Source: VXYL01 sp965199945 (GTDB lineage: Bacteria > Pseudomonadota > Gammaproteobacteria > Pseudomonadales > Azotimanducaceae). From it: DNA of 64,000 nt. Each line of letters starts with the position of its first letter. Position 1 is the stretch's first letter. The position numbers and the translations under genes were made by a program. Shown one piece after another: positions 24,256 to 32,988 of this stretch. A model generated the notes under the pieces. It was not told the DNA's origin. It did not search any database and saw only the letters and a program-made list of their open reading frames with translations. The stretch lies in the NCBI GenBank assembly GCA_965199945.1, contig OZ241354.1:434001-498000 (forward strand), given 5' to 3'.

Positions 24256-26183
24256 GAGTCGCCTTGAGCATTCTGGCCGTCGTCGCCGCGGCCTGCGCCC
24301 CGGTTCGGCCCGCCGACCCGGTGCCGCCGACGCCGCCGGCAGCGCCGAGCGCGGCCTTGGTGGTGGAGGGCGTGCCGACGATTCCGCCGCATGTCCATGC
24401 GGCGCTGCAGCGCTACCAGAACACGCGCTCGGCGCAACTGCTCGGCTGGATGGGCGACGGCATGTTGATCGCCACGCGCTTCGGCGACACCACGCAGCTG
24501 CACCGCGTGGCGGGACCCCTCGGAATGCGCCGCCAGATCACGTTCTTCGACGAACCGGTGGGCGGCGCGACCGTCCACCCCGATCCGCGGCGCGATGGCT
24601 TCGCGTTCCTCAAGGACGAAGGCGGCTCGGAGTTCTACCAGCTGTTCTGGCGCGACGAAGCAGGCGGCACGACCACGCGCTTGAGCGACGGCAAGTCGCG
24701 CTACATGGGCGTGTCCTGGTCGCCAAGCGGCGCCTGGCTCGGCTATTCCACCACCGCCGGCAACGGCGTCGACTGGGACTTGCACGCCCAGGACCTGCGC
24801 GGCGGGCGGATGACGCTCCAGCGGGGCGCTGGCGTGGGCTGGGGCATCGAGGACTGGGCCGACGACGACAGCCGCGTGCTGGCGTCGCACTACATCTCCG
24901 TGAACGAATCGCGCCTCTACGAGATCGACGTCGCCACGGGTGTTCGGCAACGGCTCTTCGAGGGCACCACGGCGGCCTTCGGCGCGGCGCGCTACGGCCA
25001 GGACGGCAACGTCTACTTCACGTCGGACATGGGCGCCGAGTTCCGGCGTCTGCATCGCTGGCGACGCGGCGCCGACGCCATCGACGTGGTGACGGCGCAG
25101 ACGCCCTGGGACGTCGAGACCTTCGCCGTGTCGCGCAACCACGAGCGGCTTGCCTACGTGGTGAACGAAGACGGCATCAGCCGGTTGTTCGTGCTGAACC
25201 TGCCGGACCTCGCCTTCGTCGCGCTGCCGGCGCTGCCCCAGGGCATCGTCTCCGGCCTGCGCTTCGACGCCGACGGCGCCCGTCTCGGCTTTACCCTGAG
25301 CGCCGCGACGGCGCCGTCGGACGTGTACAGCATCGACTTCGGCAGCCGAACCTTGAGCCGCTGGACGCGCAGCGAGCTCGGCGGCCTGCGCGGCGAAGAT
25401 CTCGTGGCGCCGCGGCTTGTCCGCTATCCGTCGTTCGACGGCCGGCGCATTCCCGCGTTCGTCTACGAACCAAGAACATCCGGGCCGCATCCCGTGCTGG
25501 TGAACATCCACGGCGGCCCGGAGAGCCAGGCGCGGCCGTTCTTCTCCCCGTCCACGCAGCACTACGTCAACGAGCTGGGCATGGCCGTCGTCTATCCGAA
25601 CGTGCGCGGTTCCCGGGGCTACGGCAAGGCCTACTTGAAGCTCGACAACGGGCGGCTGCGCGAAGACTCGGTGCGCGACATCGGGGCGCTGCTCGACTGG
25701 ATCGCCAAGCAGCCGTACCTCGACGCCAGCCGCGTGGCGGTGACCGGCGGTTCCTACGGCGGCTACATGGTGCTGGCGTCGCTGGTCCACTACGGCAAGC
25801 GGCTGCGCGCCGGCGTGGAGCGCGTGGGCATCAGCAACTTCGTGACGTTTCTGGAGAACACGCAGCCCTATCGGCAGGATCTGCGGCGCGTGGAATACGG
25901 CGACGAGCGCGACCCGGCCATGCGGGCGTTCCTGGAATCCATCTCGCCCCTCAACCACGTCGAGAAGATCGCTACGCCGCTATTGATCTCCCAAGGCCTG
26001 AACGACCCCCGGGTGCCGGCCAGCGAATCCGAGCAGATCGTCGCGGCGCTGCGCGGGCAGGAGGTGCCGGTGTGGTACGTGCTGGCGAAGAACGAAGGCC
26101 ACGGCTTCCGCAAGAAGGCGAACCGCGACTACATGAGCGCCGCCACCGCGCTCTTCCTGCGGCGCGAACTGCTTGAGCGGTAG
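24252..26183 (+). CDS. S9 prolyl-oligopeptidase-like lipoprotein
   Basis: The 643-residue protein starts with a short hydrophobic segment ending VVAAACAPV, a plausible lipobox with Cys15, so it may be anchored in the envelope. A WD40-like beta-propeller (about 60-400) precedes an alpha/beta-hydrolase domain. The catalytic Ser is in GGSYGGYM, the Asp in GLNDPRVP and the His in NEGHGFRKK; NIHGGPE is the oxyanion-side motif. This order defines the S9 family (acylaminoacyl-peptidase/DPP type). It overlaps folA as ATGA and is followed by an ATP-NAD-kinase-like gene after 30 nt. Peptide breakdown in the periplasm is likely; specificity is unknown. Confidence 0.9.
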   Translation: MRVALSILAVVAAACAPVRPADPVPPTPPAAPSAALVVEGVPTIPPHVHAALQRYQNTRSAQLLGWMGDGMLIATRFGDTTQLHRVAGPLGMRRQITFFDEPVGGATVHPDPRRDGFAFLKDEGGSEFYQLFWRDEAGGTTTRLSDGKSRYMGVSWSPSGAWLGYSTTAGNGVDWDLHAQDLRGGRMTLQRGAGVGWGIEDWADDDSRVLASHYISVNESRLYEIDVATGVRQRLFEGTTAAFGAARYGQDGNVYFTSDMGAEFRRLHRWRRGADAIDVVTAQTPWDVETFAVSRNHERLAYVVNEDGISRLFVLNLPDLAFVALPALPQGIVSGLRFDADGARLGFTLSAATAPSDVYSIDFGSRTLSRWTRSELGGLRGEDLVAPRLVRYPSFDGRRIPAFVYEPRTSGPHPVLVNIHGGPESQARPFFSPSTQHYVNELGMAVVYPNVRGSRGYGKAYLKLDNGRLREDSVRDIGALLDWIAKQPYLDASRVAVTGGSYGGYMVLASLVHYGKRLRAGVERVGISNFVTFLENTQPYRQDLRRVEYGDERDPAMRAFLESISPLNHVEKIATPLLISQGLNDPRVPASESEQIVAALRGQEVPVWYVLAKNEGHGFRKKANRDYMSAATALFLRRELLER

Positions 26184-26213
26184 GCGCCGTCGTTGCGCGC
26201 GGCGAGGCGCGCC

Positions 26214-27185
26214 GTGAGCGGCATCGGCATCCTCGTCAATCCGATGGCCGGGCGCGACGTGCGGCGCGTCGCGGCGCGCGCCTCCACGGTGACCTTCGAG
26301 GCCAAGCGCGATGCCGTGGCGCGCATCGCCGCCGGCGCGGACGCCTTGGGCGTGGACGCCATCCACGTGGTGGAGGATCCCTTCCGGGTGGCCACGGTCG
26401 CGTTGCAGTGGATGCCGCTCAAGGCGCGCGTCCATGTGCTCGCGGCGCCGGTCTCCCACGGCGCCGCGGACACCGAGGCGGCGATTGCCGGCTTCGCCGA
26501 GCGCGGCGTCGGCGTCGTCGTTTCCCTGGGCGGCGACGGCACGCACCGCGACATCGCCCGACAGCGGTGCGACATCACGCTCGTGGCGCTCTCCACCGGC
26601 ACCAACAACGTCTTTCCCGTCCTTGCCGAGCCCACTGTCGCCGGCATGGTCGCCGCGCTTGCGGCGAAAGACCTGCTGCCGCTGGAACTGATGCCCCGCT
26701 GCAAGCTCCTGCACGTGGCGCTGGCGAACGGCCAACGCGATCTCGCGGTGGTGGACGCGGCCTTCCTCGCAGACGACTTCATCGGCAACATGCGCCCCTT
26801 CGCCGCCGCCAAGCTGCGCCAACTGCTGCTCGCCCGCGCCGAACCAGACGCCATCGGCACGTCGCCCATCGGCGGCTTTCTCGAGGTGGTGGAAGACGCC
26901 GACGACTGCGGCCTGCTGGTGCGAATGGGCGCCGGCGGACGCGACTTGAACGTGCCCCTCTCGCCCGGCCACTTCAGGCGCGTCTCCGTCGCCGACGTGC
27001 AACGCCTGCCCTTCGACGTGCCAGCGATCTTCCAAGGCCGCGGGGTGCTGGCGCTGGACGGCGACCGCCGGCACCGGCTGGACGGCAACCCAGCCCACGT
27101 TGCGGTGCGCCGCGACGGGCCGCGGGTCGTGAACATCGCCCAGGCGATGCGCTACGCCGCCGCCGAGGGCCTGCTGCTGGCCTAG
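26214..27185 (+). CDS. ATP-NAD kinase-like protein
   Basis: The 323-residue protein starts SGIGILVNPMAGRDVRR and carries the diacylglycerol-kinase/NAD-kinase hallmark GGDGTHRDI in VVVSLGGDGTHRD, plus STGTNNVFP, which fits the nucleotide-binding fold. Members with the VNPMAGRDVRR start are annotated ATP-NAD kinase family or AcoX, the unexplained protein of acetoin operons; no acetoin dehydrogenase genes are adjacent. I use the GTG at 26214 because it precedes the conserved start by one codon and has GAGG 7 nt upstream. It follows the S9 peptidase gene by 30 nt. The phosphate acceptor is unknown. Confidence 0.83.
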   Translation: MSGIGILVNPMAGRDVRRVAARASTVTFEAKRDAVARIAAGADALGVDAIHVVEDPFRVATVALQWMPLKARVHVLAAPVSHGAADTEAAIAGFAERGVGVVVSLGGDGTHRDIARQRCDITLVALSTGTNNVFPVLAEPTVAGMVAALAAKDLLPLELMPRCKLLHVALANGQRDLAVVDAAFLADDFIGNMRPFAAAKLRQLLLARAEPDAIGTSPIGGFLEVVEDADDCGLLVRMGAGGRDLNVPLSPGHFRRVSVADVQRLPFDVPAIFQGRGVLALDGDRRHRLDGNPAHVAVRRDGPRVVNIAQAMRYAAAEGLLLA

Positions 27186-27239
27186 CGCCGGGCGGCGGCG
27201 CTTTCCGGCTGAGCGCGTTGGCCACGCTCCCGGCGCGGC

Positions 27240-27863
27240 TTAGGGCATTGGAATCTCGCCAGCGTCGAAGGGCACGTTCCAGCCCTTCTGCACGGCGTCG
27301 CGTTCGGCGATGGCCGCGAACCAGCGCTTGAGATTCGCGTAGTCGTTCCAGTCGATGCGGTGCCAGGGCCAGCGGGCGATCCACGGCCAGACGGCGATGT
27401 CCGCGATGGAGTAGTCGTCGGCGAGGAAGGCGCGCTGCGCGAGGCGGCGATCAAGAACGCCGTACAAGCGCGCCGCTTCGGTGGCGTAGCGCTGCTCCGC
27501 GTAAGCGGACTTGCCGGGGTTGAAGCGCAGGAAGTGGTTCGCCTGGCCGAGCATCGGCCCGACGCCGCCCATTTGCAGCATCAGCCATTCCAACGTCGTC
27601 CAGCGGTCGCTGCCGCCGAGTTCGCCGGTCTTCTCGGCGAGGTAGAGCAGGATGGCGCCGGATTCCATGAGCGACCGTCCGTCGTCGCGGTCGACGATCG
27701 CCGGAATCTTGTTGTTCGGGCTGATGGCGAGGAAATCCGGCGCGAACTGTTCGTCCTTGCCGATATTCACCGGATGCGCGGCGTAGTCCAGGCCGAGTTC
27801 CTCCAGCGCGATGGAGACTTTGCGGCCGTTCGGCGTCGGCCAGGTGTAGAGGTCGATGGTCAT
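27240..27863 (-). CDS. Glutathione S-transferase-like protein
   Basis: The 207-residue protein has a thioredoxin-like N-terminal domain with YTWPTPNGRKVSIALEELGL, NKIPAIVD (cis-Pro) and LMESGAILLYLAEK (the glutathione-binding Glu-Ser), then the helical domain with the N-capping Asp in YSIADIAVWPW. It is close to the YfcG/Ure2-like nu class, which also has disulfide-reductase activity on glutathione. The start overlaps the DUF4340 stop as ATGA, so it is the last gene of the Gld-type ABC operon, an unexpected partner. Confidence 0.92.
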   Translation of the reverse strand: MTIDLYTWPTPNGRKVSIALEELGLDYAAHPVNIGKDEQFAPDFLAISPNNKIPAIVDRDDGRSLMESGAILLYLAEKTGELGGSDRWTTLEWLMLQMGGVGPMLGQANHFLRFNPGKSAYAEQRYATEAARLYGVLDRRLAQRAFLADDYSIADIAVWPWIARWPWHRIDWNDYANLKRWFAAIAERDAVQKGWNVPFDAGEIPMP

Positions 27864-28903
27864 GGGCTCGTCGCCTCGCCGTCTCCCTCCTGCGCCTCGG
27901 CAGCGGGCAGAGCCGCGTTGGCAACAGTGGCGTCGGCGACGACCGGTGGCGAATCATCGGCTTCCTCGGTCGTCTCTTCGACGTCGGCGCCAGACGCCAG
28001 TTCTTCCCCTTCCGCATCGTCCGCCGCATCTTCCTCTGGCGGATCCGGCATCAAGTCTTCGATGCCGACATCCATCTGCTCGGCCATGTAGGAGGAGATC
28101 TCGTAGACGCCCGGCACGCGGTCCGTCGCCGCGGCGTAGTCGTCTTCCGCCATTTGGTAGAGCATGAACGCGAACGCGCCATCGTCGTCTTCGAGCGTGA
28201 ACGTGGCACTCGCCTCGCCAAGCGCTTCGGCATCGGCGACGCCGAGCACCGTGAGGCCGGTGAATCGGCCGGCGAAGGTGGTGGCCTTGCCTTGATCCAA
28301 AACCGCGCCGCCGTCGGCTTGCCACGCGCCGTCGTCGCCCTTGGCAAGCGAGAATCCGTCCGCGCGGCGAATCGATGCGACCGATCCTTGGGGGCGCAGC
28401 AGCGTCTTGTCCAACCAGTCGCCGGCCTCCGCGCCAGCCTCGTAGTTGGAGAAGGTGATCGCGTACACGTCGTCGTCGTCGTGCCGGCGCGCATGGGTCT
28501 TGCGGTAGCCCGGCGAGGTGCCGAGATAGACGTCGGCGATGGTCTCGTCGCCGGCCTTCAAGATCAGCCGGCGCTGGTGGTTGTCTTCGGTGACCTCGAA
28601 GCGCTCGGCGGTGGATGCGCTGCTGGCCACGGGCCAGCCGGCGTCGCCGTCGGCGAGCTTGGCAAGCACTTCGTCCACCTTGCCGGCGTCCGCCGGGATG
28701 CCGCCCGGCAATTGCCATGCGTCGCCGGACTTCGCCAGCGCCACTTCGCCGTCGGCATCGGCGACGGACAGCGCGTCCACCGCCGCGGCGTCGAAGTCGA
28801 GAAACGGCTCCGGCGCTTCGACATCGCCGCTCCGCACCGCCAGCAGTACGCCGACGACCGCCAGCTGGATCGCAAGCGCAAATCCCAACGTCGTCTTGTT
28901 CAT
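27860..28903 (-). CDS. DUF4340 domain protein
   Basis: The 347-residue protein has an N-terminal transmembrane helix (FALAIQLAVVGVLLAV), two or more DUF4340-like repeats (WQLPGG..., RLILKAGDETIADVYLG..., WLDKTLLR..., WQADGGAV...) facing outward, and a strongly acidic, low-complexity tail from about residue 285. DUF4340 proteins are habitually encoded next to GldG-like ABC components, and here it follows the GldFG-like fusion by 37 nt. The ATG at 28903 has GGAG 7 nt upstream; the longer open frame to 29113 overlaps the neighbour and is not used. It probably works with the transporter in the periplasm; function unknown. Confidence 0.85.
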   Translation of the reverse strand: MNKTTLGFALAIQLAVVGVLLAVRSGDVEAPEPFLDFDAAAVDALSVADADGEVALAKSGDAWQLPGGIPADAGKVDEVLAKLADGDAGWPVASSASTAERFEVTEDNHQRRLILKAGDETIADVYLGTSPGYRKTHARRHDDDDVYAITFSNYEAGAEAGDWLDKTLLRPQGSVASIRRADGFSLAKGDDGAWQADGGAVLDQGKATTFAGRFTGLTVLGVADAEALGEASATFTLEDDDGAFAFMLYQMAEDDYAAATDRVPGVYEISSYMAEQMDVGIEDLMPDPPEEDAADDAEGEELASGADVEETTEEADDSPPVVADATVANAALPAAEAQEGDGEATSP

Positions 28904-28940
28904 CGCTCTCTCCGCCTGCTCCGCCTGCACAGCCCCGGGT

Positions 28941-31865
28941 TCATGCCGTGCCCCCGAGTTGCGCCTCGAATGCCTGTCGCCGCGCCTGGCGCCGGCGCCG
29001 GCTGACGCCGTAGACCACGGCCAAGCCCACGAGAGCCGCGGCGTAGTTGGCGTACTCCCATACGCGCTGCTGGTTCTCGGCCAGCGGCGGCAGCGTGCGG
29101 TTGAACTGGCCACGGCTGCGGATGCCGAGCAGCGACTGGTCCTCCACCGACCAGTCGACGATGTTGGCCATGAGCTGCAGCGAGCCCGTGTAGACCGTGC
29201 CGTCGGCGGAACCGATCATGCGCACCGTCTGGTCGGCGAGAAAAGAAGCCGAACCGAGGACGATCAGCCGCGCCGATTCCGGCGACTTGTCGATCACCGT
29301 CGTGACGGTGCCGAGGGTGTCTTCGTCCTCTTCGTTCGCTGCATCAGCGTCTTCCTCCACGGTCGCGTCCTCGACGGCGTCCTCCGCCGGTTCTTCCTTG
29401 AGCGGCGAATCCTCGAAGAAGGATTGGAAGCGGCCCTCCACCATCACCGCCAGGGCGTTCGCCTTCTGCTCGCCCTCGGGGACGTAGGCGACATCGCCGG
29501 CCGGGCCCAGATTGGGCATGATGTCGGTCGAGGCGGAGCGCCAACTGGCCGGGGAACTGGTAAGCAGCGTGGTCACGGCGCGTTCGACATTCGCTTCTTC
29601 GTCGACGTCGATGGGCGAGGCCCAGGCCACCGTAAGCTGCGGCAGTTCGGAAACGAACGGCACGTCTTCGTTCAAGCCGCCGCCGCGCACGTCGATGAAG
29701 TAGGGGTAGTCGCGCATCTGCACGTCCTGAAACCGGAAACCCGCGACTTCGCGCACCACAGGCACCGGAAACGCCGCGTTCTGGGAATCCATGACGAAGG
29801 ATTCGTCGACGGCCACGCCGTGGTGCGCGAGCCAGTCGTCGAGCCCGGACTGCACCGGCGAGGCGTACAGCGATTGCGCCGCCAGCGTGGCCCGGTAGGC
29901 CCCGGCCGCCACCACCACGGTGCCGCCGCGCATCAGGAACTGGTCGATGGCGAAGACCTGCTTGGCGTCGAAATCCGCCGGATCGAGCACCATGAGCACG
30001 TCCGCGGACGGCGGCGCGGCACCGTCCTCGAGGCTTGCCGTCTCGACGTCGAAATCCGCGCCGAGCACTTCGCGCAAAGTCTGGAACTCGTTGCCGGGCG
30101 GCTGCTGCATCTGCATCTGCTGCTGCATGTAGGGCGGGATGCCTTGGGGCGCCTCTAGGGCGACCGTCTTCAGCAGGCCGGTGGCGAAGCGCTTGAGGCC
30201 CTCCTCGATGCCCCGGCGCAGGCCGTCCCTGTCCATCGCCTCGGGCAGCGGCATCTGCACCACGGTCTCGCCGTCCGAGAGCGTGAGATAGAAGTAGAAG
30301 GTGCTCACGTCGAACAGGCTCGCCGCCATGGGCCGGAAGCCGTAGTCGGCGGCGATCTGCTGCGCCACTTCGCCCGTGCCGGCGCTCGGGTCGACGATCT
30401 CGAAGGCGAGCTTGCCGTTCGATTCCGCGACGAGTTCCTCCAGCACGGCTTCCAGTTCCGGGCGCAGCACGCGCAGCGCCTCCGGCAGCACGGCGTCCGC
30501 CGAGACGTAGCCGGTGAACTTGACCGGCACGGCAACGCTCTCGAACACGCTGCCGCCGCCTTGGAATCCGTACAGGACCTTCTTGATGGCGCGGGTGATG
30601 TCGTACTCCGGGTTCTTGAGGCGGACGTCCAGATCGGCCTCGCCGCGCACCTTCACCTCGATTAAATCGCGGAATCCAAGCACCTCGTATTCGTCGCCGT
30701 ACTGCACCAGCACGTCGAAGTAGGAGTTCACCAGGCTCGCCTGGTAGCGGTCCGCGACTTGGAAGGGAACGGGCCGGATGCCGTATTTGGTGTTCGCTTC
30801 GTCCTCCTTCTGCGGGTCTTCCGCCGGATCGACCAGTTCCAGGCGCACCCCGGCGCCGCCGGCCACTTCGTATTCGCGCAGCAGGTTCTCCAGCTGGGGC
30901 GTGAGCGGCGCCAAGAGCGGGTGCGTCTTGGCGCTGAAGTAGCCGCGCAGCAGCAGGGGCTCGCGCAGCTGCCGCAGATAGCCCTTGGTGGCGTCGGAAA
31001 TGGAGTACTGGTCGCCTTCGGTGGTGTCCCAGCGCAGGAAGCCGACGCCAGCGAGCCACAGATTGGCGACCAGAAAGTTCGCCGCCGCCAGCCCAAGGAC
31101 GATGCGCCGGTCCACATGCCGCTTCGCATCGCCGTCGGCGGCCCAGCCTTGGGCGTCCACGGCGTGGACGTTGAGGGCGAGGAAGACCGCCAGCACCGAG
31201 ACGTAGAAGTACAGGTCGCGCAGGTCGAGCACGCCGCGCGTGATGGACTCGAAGCGCGACCCGGCGCCGAGCGCGCGCAGGACGCCGGCGGCCTGATTGC
31301 TGAACAACTCGACGAGCGGCGGGCTGCCGACCAGATAGAACGCGCCGCAGCCGAACACGGCGAGGATCAACGCAACGATCTGGTTGTCCGTCTTCGCGCT
31401 GGCGAACAGGCCGATGCCCAGATACGCCGCGCCGAGCAACGCCGCCGCCAAGTAGCCGGCGAACACCGGCCCCCAGTCGAGATCGCCCAGCAGCGCCACC
31501 GTCAACGGCAGAGGCAGCGTCAGCAGCAGCGCCACGCAGACCAACGCCCAGCAGGCCGCGAACTTGCCGAGCACGAACTCCGCGCTGCTCGCCGGCACCG
31601 TCACCACCAGTTCCAGCGTGCCGGAGCGCTGCTCGTCGCTCCACATGCGCATGGTGAGCGCGCTGGCGAGGAAGATGAGCAAGACCGGCAGCCACTCGAA
31701 CATGGGCCGCACGTCGGAGATGTTGCGGGCGAAGAACGCCTCGCCCCAGAAGAAGACGAACAGCGTGACGCCGAGAAACGCCGCCAGGAACAGATAGGCA
31801 ATCGGCGACGAGAAGAACAGCGCAAGCTCCTTGCGGGCGATGCGCGAGGCCACGTCAATGCGCAT
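28941..31865 (-). CDS. GldF-GldG-like ABC permease fusion
   Basis: This 974-residue protein joins two parts that are often separate genes. Residues 1-250 are an ABC-2 permease like GldF, with about six helices and the elbow KELALFFSSPIAYLF. A further helix at about 260-280 (VLGLAAANFLVANLW) starts the GldG-like extracytoplasmic part: TKGYLRQLREPLLLRGYFS, then the intraflagellar-transport-like domain with YDITRAIKKVL, an acidic insert (about 838-862) and a terminal helix before RRRRQARRQ. The start overlaps the ATPase stop by 11 nt. In Bacteroidetes GldFG serves gliding, but such operons are common in non-gliding proteobacteria and the transported substrate is unknown. Confidence 0.9.
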   Translation of the reverse strand: MRIDVASRIARKELALFFSSPIAYLFLAAFLGVTLFVFFWGEAFFARNISDVRPMFEWLPVLLIFLASALTMRMWSDEQRSGTLELVVTVPASSAEFVLGKFAACWALVCVALLLTLPLPLTVALLGDLDWGPVFAGYLAAALLGAAYLGIGLFASAKTDNQIVALILAVFGCGAFYLVGSPPLVELFSNQAAGVLRALGAGSRFESITRGVLDLRDLYFYVSVLAVFLALNVHAVDAQGWAADGDAKRHVDRRIVLGLAAANFLVANLWLAGVGFLRWDTTEGDQYSISDATKGYLRQLREPLLLRGYFSAKTHPLLAPLTPQLENLLREYEVAGGAGVRLELVDPAEDPQKEDEANTKYGIRPVPFQVADRYQASLVNSYFDVLVQYGDEYEVLGFRDLIEVKVRGEADLDVRLKNPEYDITRAIKKVLYGFQGGGSVFESVAVPVKFTGYVSADAVLPEALRVLRPELEAVLEELVAESNGKLAFEIVDPSAGTGEVAQQIAADYGFRPMAASLFDVSTFYFYLTLSDGETVVQMPLPEAMDRDGLRRGIEEGLKRFATGLLKTVALEAPQGIPPYMQQQMQMQQPPGNEFQTLREVLGADFDVETASLEDGAAPPSADVLMVLDPADFDAKQVFAIDQFLMRGGTVVVAAGAYRATLAAQSLYASPVQSGLDDWLAHHGVAVDESFVMDSQNAAFPVPVVREVAGFRFQDVQMRDYPYFIDVRGGGLNEDVPFVSELPQLTVAWASPIDVDEEANVERAVTTLLTSSPASWRSASTDIMPNLGPAGDVAYVPEGEQKANALAVMVEGRFQSFFEDSPLKEEPAEDAVEDATVEEDADAANEEDEDTLGTVTTVIDKSPESARLIVLGSASFLADQTVRMIGSADGTVYTGSLQLMANIVDWSVEDQSLLGIRSRGQFNRTLPPLAENQQRVWEYANYAAALVGLAVVYGVSRRRRQARRQAFEAQLGGTA

Positions 31866-32823
31866 CGTCGCCCTCCTTCACGGCCGCCACCGCCGCTTCG
31901 TCGCCGTCGCTCGCCTCGTTGACTTCGCGGAAGACGGTCTCCAGATCGCGCTGCTCCGCGGTCAGGCCGTGGATGGCAATGCCGGCGGCGACGAGTTGCC
32001 GCGCCAGATCGGCCACGCGCTCGCCGTCGGCGGCGACATCGAACTCGATGGCGAAGCTGCCCCCGTTGCCGCCGTCGATTGGCCGCGCCGCAACGCCGGC
32101 GCCCAAGGCGGCGGCCAGATCGCTCTGCGCGGCGTCCGTCGCCAGCACCACGCGCGCGCTCTCCTGCAGCGCCGACAGCCGCTCGTCCACGGCCAACTCG
32201 CCGCCGCGCAGAATCATCACCCGGTCGCAGACCGCGGCCACCTCCTGCATGATGTGGGTCGAGAGGATCACCGTGGCGTCTTCGGCCAGACGCCGAATCA
32301 AGTCGCGCATGTGCTGCGTCTGGGAAGGGTCGAGGCCGTTGGTGGGTTCGTCGAGAATCAGCAGTTGCGGCTTGTGGACGATGGCCTGGGCGACGCCCAC
32401 CCGCTGCTGGTAGCCGCGCGACAGGGTGCCGATGGCGTCGAACGCGCGGTCGGTCAGATCCGTCGCGGCCAGCACGTCGCGCAAGGCCGCGCCGCGCTCG
32501 CGCACGCCGCGCAGGGCGGCGACGTAGTCGAGGTAGTCCACCACCGCCATCTCGGGATAGACGGGGCAGTTCTCCGGCAGGTAGCCCAAGCGCTGCTGCA
32601 CCTCGCCGGGCGCTTCCGCGACATCCACGCCGTCCACCAGGGCGTTGCCGCTGCTTGGCTCCAAGTAGCCCGTCAGCATCTTCATGATCGTCGTCTTGCC
32701 GGCGCCGTTGTGCCCCAGCAGGCCAACGATCTCGCCGCCGCCGATTGAGAAGCCAACGTTGCGTACCGCCAGCGTCTCGCCGTAGCGCCGAGTCAGACTC
32801 CGCGCCTCGATCACCGAACTCAT
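31855..32823 (-). CDS. GldA-like ABC transporter ATPase
   Basis: The 322-residue ATPase has Walker A GHNGAGKTT (about 37-45), the Q-loop region LGYLPENCPVYPEM, the signature LSRGYQQRVGVAQAI, Walker B LLILDEPTNGLD and the switch His in STHIMQEV, then a C-terminal regulatory segment of about 110 residues ending in an acidic tail. It matches the GldA/CcmA-like exporter class. It heads a four-gene operon with the GldFG-like fusion, DUF4340 and a GST. The ATG at 32823 has GGGAG about 11 nt upstream. The 165 bp above it reach the stop of the DUF262 gene and hold an AT-rich TATTTT (plus-strand 32909-32914) that could be a -10 element. Confidence 0.92.
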   Translation of the reverse strand: MSSVIEARSLTRRYGETLAVRNVGFSIGGGEIVGLLGHNGAGKTTIMKMLTGYLEPSSGNALVDGVDVAEAPGEVQQRLGYLPENCPVYPEMAVVDYLDYVAALRGVRERGAALRDVLAATDLTDRAFDAIGTLSRGYQQRVGVAQAIVHKPQLLILDEPTNGLDPSQTQHMRDLIRRLAEDATVILSTHIMQEVAAVCDRVMILRGGELAVDERLSALQESARVVLATDAAQSDLAAALGAGVAARPIDGGNGGSFAIEFDVAADGERVADLARQLVAAGIAIHGLTAEQRDLETVFREVNEASDGDEAAVAAVKEGDDAH

Positions 32824-32988
32824 AGCCCGCGAATCTCCCTCCTCTTCGGTTCCGTCCAATAGCGAACAGCCAAGCGTTCGCCGCCCCGCCCATCCGGGAA
32901 GCGCGCGTAAAATACAAAGCCATCCGACAACTTTCCAGAGCAATAGTTGCATCGTTGCACCGGCTTCGCGGTGCGCCGGCGAGCGGGG

